Assembly (NCBI GenBank): GCA_026545765.1
Contig: CM048842.1
Coordinates: forward strand, 925,501 to 989,500
Reading direction: 5' to 3'
DNA: 64,000 bases
Source of the DNA: Plantago major
Lineage: Eukaryota > Streptophyta > Magnoliopsida > Lamiales > Plantaginaceae
Below are positions 56,400 through 64,000 of the stretch, one piece after another (positions within the stretch are counted from its first letter, which is position 1; every line of letters begins with the position of its first letter). Under the pieces are notes generated by a model. It was not told where the DNA came from and did no database searches. It saw nothing but the letters and a program-made list of their open reading frames with translations. The translations under genes were made by a program, and so were the position numbers.

Positions 56400-56417
56400 T
56401 GGCGCCGCTTCCGGGGA
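56400..56417 (+). promoter_or_regulatory. Primer-binding site of the nested Gypsy element
   Basis: TGGCGCCGCTTCCGGGGA, close to the tRNA-Asp complement used by Athila/Tat-type elements, four bases after the LTR. Confidence 0.85.
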
Positions 56418-56572
56418 ATTAACTCCCTCTGTAGTGTTTAGGAGTTTTTACCTTTTTGTTTGTTCGTTTGTTTGTTTTTCTAGTTTAGATTAGTTTTTGT
56501 TATTTTTGTGGATCTGCTCTTTGGTTTTGTTTTTCTATGTGTAGATACTAGTAATTCAGCAAGGGCTCAAAG

Positions 56573-57435
56573 ATGGCTATGACGTTTGGAAATTACTATT
56601 GTTCGTATGTCATGCCTAAAAAACCATGTATAAAGCTGGATGTTGATGCCAGGAATTATTGGGCGAACACAGCTTACTACTCCATTCTTACCAAGTTCGA
56701 TGGATATGGTGATGTTCGAAAATTCTTAGAGGCATTCGAGGATGGTGTGCTGAGGATTCCGCATGAGAATGGAGAGGGGATTTGTCTTTCAGAAGAGCAT
56801 CTTTGCATGAGGATGTTTGATGGAGCCTTAGAAGGGTCTGCTAGAAATTGGCTTACGTCGGCACCTGAGGGATTGATTGACTCTTGGAGTGGGTAGCTAA
56901 TTCTTTTGTAGATAGGTATTCTCCTGGTACTGGGGGATGGAAATCTCGATACACAGTCTCTCCACCTGAGGTCTCTACTGAATCTGAAGCACCCGAGAAG
57001 TGTTCTGATGATGAGCTAGTTGTGGAGCTTGACTTGTCTTGCTCTACGACGACACCTGAATTAGACTCTTCCACTCCTGCGGTCGATGAAGGAGGTATGG
57101 AGGAAGTATCTGATGACGATATTTTAGAGGATGCTCTTTCATTCCCTTCATTAGCTGTTACACATGCTGCCATCCAGGCTCAGGATATCTTCGTCCTTGA
57201 GAGCCACTGCACAGATAATTACCAAGGGAGTTTTGATCCTTTATTTTCTATTTATTTGTCCCCTATTCCCTTAGGTTATTTTTTAGTTTGTGATTCTGCT
57301 TATTTGTTTAATTCTAGTTTGCAGGGAATTAGGGACATACTGGAGAACTTGAGGAGAGGAGCTAAGGATGGCTCCCAAAATACTGTGTATACCGGGAAGG
57401 ATGCAAGGGATTCGTTCCCGTTTGATAATGGATAG
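56573..57435 (+). pseudogene. Gypsy gag remnant, frameshifted, without pol
   Basis: The first frame (56573-56896) has the capsid pattern FDGYGDVRKFLEAFEDG, LCMRMFDGALEGSARNWL. The next frame (56884-57435) continues VANSFVDRYSP, so a one-base shift near 56885-56895 separates them. It then runs into an acidic, Ser/Thr-rich tail (KCSDDELVVELD, EVSDDDILEDAL) with no zinc knuckle or protease. About 40 bases after its stop is GCTTCCCGGGAGGCAACCCGGG-type sequence (57480-57501), a conserved non-coding block of this kind of Gypsy element. Confidence 0.8.
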
Positions 57436-58851
57436 CAGCATTCCCCGAAAGTCGAGCCAAACGACTATAATAAAAGGTGCTTCCCGGGAGGCAACCCGGG
57501 GGTAAGTTTCCTTTATTTTTTCTATTCTATTCCTTCGCTTGCTTAAACTTGAAACTCGAGGATGAGCTAAAGTTTAGGTTTGGGGAGGGATTTCATGTAT
57601 GTTTTGTGTTGTCTATGTGGGGTGGCATATTAGCCACTTTTATGTGTCAGTTCTAGTTCAGTTTTAGGTTGTTAGTTTTTTATTCTTTATTTATGGTGAG
57701 TCGGAGTTGTTCTTCCAAGTCGAACGTCTATTGTAGATGATAAATTTGCGTGTTGCTTATGTTTTGTATGATATTTAGCTCGAAGTAGTGTAGTGGATTT
57801 AAAATCCTACAAGTTCGTTTCTCTTTTAAATAATAAGTTTGTGTAGCTCTTTAATCCAAAAGCCTATGAGCAAGCCTTGAGCCGATGAAAAAATATTGTA
57901 CCGGCACCTGTGTGAATTTTTTCGGGAAGTGCAAACTCCCTTGTTTGCGCCTCATCATTCTCATGTCTACTTTGTGTAAGTTAAGTATGACGAACGGCAT
58001 GATTTTCATTCTTACGTTCCAAGAACAAGTTTGGGGAGGAAGTTTATGTGAGCCATGTATATTTAATGACTGTGTTGTGGCTTTTGTTCTCTCAAAAATC
58101 TTGGAATAAGTCTCGGAGTGTATCTATGGCATTTATGCTACCGTTAGTCGTGCTGGGCATGTTTCAAATACTACCTACACACCGGCGTGGTCCTAAAAAG
58201 TCATATGTCCATGAGGGTTGTTGGCATGTATACCAAACCAGCACGCACAAAAGTGCGGACTTTTGGTAAAACAGACACTACCAAAAAATTGAGACAAAAT
58301 AAGCATATGGGTCATATTTAAGACTGCAAAAAAGGAGTATGCAAAAAATGAAAAAATGAAAAAAAAAAAAAAAAAGAGAGAGAGAGAGAACGATTGCCCT
58401 TTTATAAGTCTACTGCTAATTGTTTATAGAGCTGTGAAAAAGTCCCTTCTGACTTAAATGACTGAGTACATTGCATGAGGTATTTGAGGCAACTTTGTGA
58501 CGCAAGTCACCTTCCTTTTACTCTTTATATTCTTGAGTGTTTACCCCTACTGGATACTTCCAGGAGTGTGAGAGTTAGTTGCATAGGATTCACTTGTGAG
58601 GGATTAGCGAGCTAGACTTAAGTATTATTTAATTGAGAAACATTCTTGTTTGATTTTATGTGCACTATTCTGCCAAGGTTAGTTGAGTACAAAACCTTTG
58701 CATCTTGTGAATTTATTGTTTTCAATGGTAGATTTGGTCACTTGGAAGTTCAACTCTCTTATTTGTTTTCTATTTATTTTTGTCTTGAGTCTAGTTTTTG
58801 TCTAGGTTGTTTGTTTGCTCGAGGACGACCAAAGGTTCGGTTTGGAGATTT
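57436..58851 (+). other. Non-coding interior of the nested Gypsy element
   Basis: It contains the CCCGGGAGGCAACCCGGG hairpin (57484-57501), TTTAGGTTTGGGGAGGG-like blocks (57571-57588, 58028-58038) and an A-rich plus (GA)n tract (58330-58390). No pol domain was seen. Confidence 0.7.
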
Positions 58852-60243
58852 TGATGAGACTATAATTTAGAGTCTCATTTGGTCATTTTTAGCGGTCTTT
58901 GTTAGTCTTTGTTCGTAGTTTTATAGTGTTTTTGTGCATTTTTATGTTTGGTATTTTGTTTGTGTTTTGTAGGATTTTTGTGTTCCGAAGGTGAAAACCG
59001 GAGTGAAAACTATGGTTCTATATCTTTGAATTTGGAGTAACTGGGCGAAGACGGAAGTGGATTCGGAGTTCGGACGAAGATTTGAGAGCCATTTTAGCGA
59101 GACCTGCAAAAGTGAAGATTTACGGAGCAGTCTAGCCATTTTGGACATCACTCTCTCATATGATTTCAGATTGATCTGATCTCGGTGGCCATGCAAAGAT
59201 AATTCAAAGGGCTACAACTTTTGCTTTGGAAGCATTGGAAAATTCTGTCTTTAGGAAAAGTTATGAAGGTTTTAAGCTCGCCGCGGCGAAATTTTCCGAA
59301 GCAAAAAGATGGCTTAACGGTGTTTCTCGCCGCGGCGAGTATATTCTTCGCCACGGCGAGATTTGCATGGGCGATTTCTGGCCGAATTCTGGACGGATTT
59401 TCTTCGTTTTTTCTCCTATAAATAGATTTCTTTCACCATAACTTCAATCATAACTTATTCTAAACCCTATTTGGGATCTAAGAACCCTAGTTTATCATTG
59501 ATTGATCTTTGGAGCTTGGTTTTCATCTTGTAAGAATCACCGACATCGAATTCTTGGTAATTTATTGATAACTCTCTATTGCTTATCTACAATTCTTTAT
59601 TTTCTTCTGTTTATCAAATTGTATGATCTTGCATGCGATTATCACCATGTTTATGCTCTGCGTATTCAATACTTTCGTCTTCGATTCCATCATGAGTAGT
59701 TAAACCTCTCCAGAACTCGATAATTATGTGATGGTTATGCAGATTCAAATCTAGGGTTTATATTTGTTCATATAGGTTCGTCTAGTTTTAAATCTTCGCA
59801 AAATCTTCAATTCAATAGGCTAGTTTTAAACCTTCAAAGTTGTTTTGGTTAAGGATCGTGGCATGACAACCCACGATTACTCTAGTTTTAAATATTCAAA
59901 TTACAATCGGTTGAATTGAATTGATTGCTTTCTGTACGCCGACCGTGTGACAAATATGAACGATTACCTAGTATTGAATTAGCATAACCGGATCATCGCT
60001 ACCGTGTTCGCTCTTCTTTCCATTGATTTTCACCAACTAGTTTTCTTCTGTTTCCTGTGTTAGGTTTAGTTTAGGTAAAAATACAAATTTTCAATTCTTG
60101 TTTTCTGCAAACATCTCTGTATTTGCTCTGCATCACTATAGTGGCTTAGTTAGCTCCTTAGCGAACGATCTTGTGGTTTAGCTTTGTTTGTCTATAACAA
60201 TTGCTTACTACTTGGTTTTCTAAGTAATAATTTGAGCACATCA
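58852..60243 (+). repeat. 3' LTR of the nested Gypsy element
   Basis: A direct repeat of 54997-56395. A purine-rich stretch, GGTTTGGAGATTT, precedes it. Followed by the GTCAC duplication. Confidence 0.93.
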
Positions 60244-60947
60244 GTCACCATTGTCTTAGTTGCTTTCAGGACAATATGAGTGGTATGTGAGTCACTATAT
60301 GTGGGTGATATGTTAGTCACCATTTGTGTAGTATGCGTAATTTTTCATCCATAACTCTTGGTATGCACTTTACGATTTCAGGCTGAGGTGGTGAGGAGGA
60401 TCGACATTCCGGAGCTGTCAATTCAAGAAGAAAACGACATCTTCTTAGCCTTGATACATTTCTGTTATGCTTCTCCTAGATATTTCATTTTGAACTTCTA
60501 TTTTTCTGCCACTTGACCTCTTGTTTTAGCTTATGTACGGATATTTCATTTTATTACGGATAATTTGTATTTTGTCGAATGATTCCTGTTTAATTAAAAA
60601 AATTTATTATTCTGGATTTACTATCGGACATTATATTTGTGAAACAGGTGAAATATGAAAACAGGCATCAACAATTAAAAAAAAATCAAAATCTGCTCAA
60701 TTTAGCGACGGATAAAGTATCCATCGCTAAAATCCAGTAAATTTATAATTTAAAAAAAATCAGCTTTTTAGCGACAAATAATATCCGTAGCTAAAAAAGT
60801 CAATGGTTTATCCGTCGCGATTTAGCGATGGATAAACTATCCATCGTTAAGCTTCCCGTGGGACGACGGCTTTTTTATTCGTCGCTAAGGACTTAGCGAT
60901 GGATCGGCACTGTTTTAGCGACTGATAGATTTTTGTAGTGTTAAAAG

Positions 60948-61174
60948 ATAAAAAGGCACGAATGGTCCTAAAGTTTGGTCGAATTGACGTATGCAGTCAC
61001 AGTTTGTTCGATTTGGCAGACATAGTCCCATATTTCTCACACTTTCAGCTCTGTGGTCCATTTTGCTGACGTAGCTGAAAGTGTGAGAAGTATGGCTATG
61101 TTTGCCGAACTGACCAAACTGTGACTGCATGCGCCAATTCGACCAAACTTTAGGACCATTCGTGCCTTTTTCTC
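60948..61174. mobile_element. Foldback MITE of 227 bp
   Basis: Two arms of about 100 bp (AAAAAGGCACGAATGGTCCT at left, inverse at right) surround a short loop. The arms match almost fully, so the element folds into one hairpin. The duplication ATGCTTAAAAG lies at 61175-61185. Its left copy is split by the CACTA insertion into ATGCTTA (52833-52839) and TTAAAAG (60941-60947). The 9-11-bp duplication suggests a Mutator-type element. Confidence 0.88.
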
Positions 61175-61185
61175 ATGCTTAAAAG

Positions 61186-61340
61186 CAACATGTTTGGCTC
61201 CAAATCAACCAAAAAGTGACCACACACCTAAAAACACTAAAACGTGAAAATATTGTAATAAAATAATAAATAAAGCTACTTAAAAAGGACCAAAATGTAG
61301 CAGAAAAGGCATGATGAGACGATAAAATATCGACTCATCA
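61186..61340 (-). repeat. Start of a G2-like LTR
   Basis: On the minus strand it reads TGATGAGTCGATATTTTATC, then TTTGGTCCTTTTTAAGTAGC, like the LTR starts at 14081 and 54997. It is the right-hand end of the LTR into which the MITE and CACTA inserted. Confidence 0.6.
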
Positions 61341-61854
61341 TTATATATTAGTCATTTATTGGAGTAAATTCCATCTTAGCAACATAAAACATGAACATGA
61401 GGACCTCATGGAAACTTCTAACAAGTACTCTTCAATTATTTTATTTCCACATTAGTTGAGTAGAGACTAATTCCAAATACGGAAAACTACATCTGCTGCC
61501 CCTGCAATCGACCCTTAATCAAAATTAGTCCCTACCTTTCAAAGTATTATAAATTGGTCCAAATTGCTTTTGATTAGTTTATCGGTTATTTTAACATATT
61601 CCGCCAGGATATTTCTTATCTCGTGTGGAAATACAATTTTTCTTATGTATTTGGTTTTCTTCTCTCTTGATTTTCTAATTTGGTTCTCTTCATTCTCTTA
61701 TTTGCCTCCTCTTCTTCTTCTTTTCCTTCTTCTCTTCTCTTCTCTTTTCTTCTTCCCTTTCTTTTCCTTCCTCGATCACTCCGATCGGAGCTGTTAATAC
61801 AACTTCGATTAGAGCTGATAAAAAGCTCCGACAGGATTGCAGCTGTAATGGGAG

Positions 61855-62775
61855 TGTTGAGGGTGTAACTCCCCAACTACTTAGATTTATTTAACTCTTC
61901 TAATGGGTACCAAGATGAGGGGATCCTTGCTAGATGATTGGCCAAGGCGTAAGAACCAGTGACCGACTACTCCGGTAAGGACCTGCACACTTGAGTGGAG
62001 GGGGGGGGGGGGGGGTTAGTGCCCGGTTTGCTAAGTGTCAAACCGGGATGAGACTTTACTTGAGAGTGACTGAGGATCAACTCTGTATAATGCTCGTGAT
62101 GTGACTAGCGGGATGACTTGTTCGAAGTGACTTACTTGTTGGGATGTGTGCCTTATTTATAGGCTATAATTAAAATGGAAGGGCTTGCTAGGATTGCACC
62201 ATGTGTACGGCTAGGATTGAGCCACCAATGCTAAGATGAGGCCCATAGCCCAATAATGAAGTTTTAGCCCATGCCATCTTGGACTTTAGGGGTAGTTTGG
62301 TCATTATTGGGAGAGTTCTTGAGGATGTGACAGAGTCTGCCGAGGTCCTGTGTTCGAGAGGTCGGTCCGAATGTCCGATCCGATTACACAGTTGTTAGGC
62401 GAGGAAGTTCTCCTGTCATCAACTCTTTCCGATTCGAGCTCTGGTTCGGACATCTCACTCTTTGGTACCCACTTGCTTGGTAGCCTTATGAGATGGTCAT
62501 CTTGGATCCGAGATGGCATCGACGGAGTCCTTGGGTCGGAGGGGTCTTAGCACTATGCTCCTTTCCTGTGGAGGCTCGGACGAGTGGGTCGGACTATGGT
62601 TCCGAGTCGGGTCGCAGTCCAATCCTTTGTCCCTTTCTTTTAGGGTGGGTCGGACCATAGATGGTCTGCCCGGATCGGGCCATTGGCTCGGACCTAAGTG
62701 CCTCGGATCCATTGGATGCCTTAGGATTCGCTCCTAGGTCCTTTATGACGGATTGGACATATTTCCGTATCAACA
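61855..62775 (-). mobile_element. Solo LTR, Gypsy family G1
   Basis: A 921-bp LTR, bounded by TGTTGAGGG and GTATCAACA on the plus strand, with a perfect duplication, GGGAG (61850-61854 and 62776-62780). It contains G16 (62000-62015) and a TATA-like TTATTTATAGG (62153-62163). Almost the same length as the copy at 10726. Confidence 0.92.
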
Positions 62776-63102
62776 GGGAGTTATTTATGCACCATTGCTA
62801 GATTACACCAATTGGAGTTGTAATCCAGCTCTGGTCAGAGTTGTACAACTCCAAGCTCCACTGGAGTTGTTTATGCACCATTGTTGGAGCTCTTTGATAA
62901 ACTCGGATACACCATTTTCGTTGGTGTTTGAAGATATTTGGTTTACGTTTGAATTCGATCCAAAATTTGTGATACTTGTTTGAGGTTTTAAAAAAAATTA
63001 TGTGTTGCAAATAGAGAATCTGACAGACCTAATTGCAAAATTAGAAAAGTTTTAGGGGCTAAATTGAACATTTAGAAAGTATGGGGAACTTGACGGACCT
63101 AA

Positions 63103-63414
63103 ATGCAAAATCAGATAAGTTTTTGAGACTTGATTGAACTTTTAGAAAGTATGGCCTGGGGACCGGTAATGTGAGTTGCCTTATAATAGCTCCAATAAAA
63201 GAAAAGGAGAAATAAATAAAGAAAATCGGAAAACACTTTTGTCCCTTTTCCACGTCAAAATGCAAAATCAGATAAGTTTTTGGGACTTAATTGAACTTTT
63301 AGCAAGTATGGCCTGGGGACCGTTAATATGACTTGCCTTATAATAGCTACTAAAAGAAAGAGAAATAAATAAAGAAAATCAGAAAACACTTTTATTCCTT
63401 TTCCACGTCATTTA
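63103..63414 (+). repeat. 157-bp tandem duplication
   Basis: 63103-63259 and 63260-63414 are close copies (GCAAAATCAGATAAGTTTTT, TGGCCTGGGGACCG, CCTTTTCCACGTCA in each). It lies in the right arm of the large TIR element. Confidence 0.92.
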
Positions 63415-63530
63415 AATCTGACAACATAGATATTAAAGTTGACTGTTGGACTAATGTTTAATCGGGGGTGACATTTTGGGGATATACATGTATTACTTTG
63501 AAAGTTAGGGATGACGTTCTAGTTCATGGA

Positions 63531-64000
63531 CACACATTAATCTCACTTATTTCTTTCCTCCTTACTCTCTCTACACTTTTTGTTTACTCAGACTAAGGTT
63601 CCCCGGACTTGGTTATTGGAGTGCAACCTAGCCATTTAGAGAAGTTTTATCCTGGAAGGCGATTGCCATATAACCGTGTGCACCATAACGGGACAATGAA
63701 GTCTTAAGGAGAGGTCTAGTAAACTCTTCTCACCCTCTGTTGTTCTTCTTTATACTCACTTCCTAGCTGCTTTAAACACTCAGATTTCGTACGATTATAT
63801 ACTTGGAAGTAGGCGGCCACAAGGAGTACTTGGTGGCTGATTGTTTGTTGTAACCTTAGAGTCCAATAATGGAAATACTTTCCATAAAATCATCTGTATA
63901 GAATTGCCTTCCTCATTCAAGAATTGCCCCCTTTGTCTCCATGACTCCAAGATCTCTGTCTTTATAAAATGAATTTCTTCTCTTATCTCTTCATTCAGTC
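63531..64000. other. Right edge of window, no gene seen
   Basis: Mixed-composition sequence, possibly a retrotransposon leader or LTR continuing beyond the window. No ends or frame could be supported. Confidence 0.3.

Larger units (their letters stand above)
54997..60243 (+). mobile_element. Non-autonomous Gypsy-type LTR element (family G2), gag remnant only
   Basis: Two 1.4-kb LTRs (54997-56395 and 58852-60243) start TGATGA and end GCACATCA. They are flanked by a perfect duplication, GTCAC (54992-54996 and 60244-60248). The 2.46-kb interior has a primer site, a broken gag and non-coding sequence with no protease, reverse transcriptase or integrase. It resembles LARD-type elements and was presumably moved by a relative. 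It lies inside the CACTA element, so it inserted later. Confidence 0.93.
52840..60940. mobile_element. 8.1-kb CACTA element with a Gypsy element nested inside
   Basis: The left end CATTACAATAAATCTG corresponds to the inverse of the right end (CACTACAAAAATCTATCAG). The 3-bp duplication TTA lies at 52837-52839 and 60941-60943. Subterminal AGCGACGGAT/ATCCGTCGCT motifs are dense at both ends (52861-53135 and 60703-60925), as in En/Spm elements. The boundaries are confirmed by a split duplication of the surrounding MITE (see 60948-61174). Without the nested Gypsy the element is about 2.85 kb and has no recognisable TNP1/TNP2 transposase, so it is non-autonomous. Confidence 0.88.
61490..63530. mobile_element. 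Large TIR element with pyrimidine tract, split by a solo LTR
   Basis: Left CCTACCTTTCAAAGTATTAT resembles the inverse of the right end (CCCTAACTTTCAAAGTAATA). The interior has a pyrimidine tract (61691-61782), then GATCGGAGCTG, AAAGCTCC and CCAGCTC...GGAGTTG palindromes on both sides of the solo LTR. Outer limits are approximate and no duplication was found. Confidence 0.45.

Noticed and set aside
62304..62737. Overlapping 66-74-residue frames on both strands
   Set aside because: They lie inside a solo LTR and differ from the equivalent regions of sister LTRs.
1..64000. tRNA genes, CRISPR arrays, organellar DNA insertions
   Set aside because: I looked for tRNA B-box-like GGTTCGAATCC with cloverleaf context, regularly spaced short repeats and chloroplast coding sequence, and saw none that could be supported.

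Overview
The window is AT-rich nuclear DNA from a flowering plant, most likely a eudicot. The evidence is plant-type retrotransposon primer-binding sites, Stowaway, Mutator, hAT and CACTA elements, a 5S-bearing TRIM and plant AP2/ERF genes. I cannot name the species. Apart from three intact AP2/ERF transcription-factor genes, nearly everything I can identify is a transposable element or a gene remnant. No rRNA gene, tRNA gene, CRISPR array or prokaryotic feature is visible.

The genes. Three intronless group IX-like ERF genes lie on the minus strand at 20684-21649, 42995-43714 and 48415-49143. They share the N-terminal start, an acidic region, the DNA-binding domain and a basic C-terminus. The last two are recent duplicates whose homology extends a few hundred bases into the promoter. 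The first is more diverged: a 39-residue acidic segment is triplicated and the domain has serine where ERF proteins usually have alanine. The cluster has been spread apart by transposons.

Layout. 1-6.1 kb: hAT-like foldback, then a complete but inactivated Copia element (TSD GGAAA). 6.1-10.6 kb: deleted Copia remnant, TIR element, 5'-truncated LINE. 10.7-18.9 kb: three solo Gypsy-type LTRs, each with a matching 5-bp TSD, plus CACTA-like, Mutator, hAT and Stowaway MITEs. 20.7-21.6 kb: first ERF. 23.9-25.2 kb: LINE RNase H remnant split by a 295-bp TRIM, a (TA)n tract and a MITE. 26.1-27 kb: Helitron 3' end with helicase remnant. 28.5-31.4 kb: TIR elements and exon-like fragments. 33.7-40.3 kb: Stowaway and TIR elements, a PPR pseudogene, and a Copia deletion derivative. 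40.5-42.6 kb: possible two-exon transcription unit whose intron is a roughly 195-bp tandem repeat. 43-49.1 kb: the ERF pair around a truncated Gypsy element. 49.6-52.3 kb: Cassandra-type LTR, Stowaways, solo LTR. 52.8-61.3 kb: a four-level nest (older LTR, foldback MITE, 8.1-kb CACTA, 5.2-kb Gypsy). 61.5-63.5 kb: large TIR element split by another solo LTR.

Target-site duplications were read by eye and fix many boundaries to the base. Family names rest on motif recognition, not database searches.
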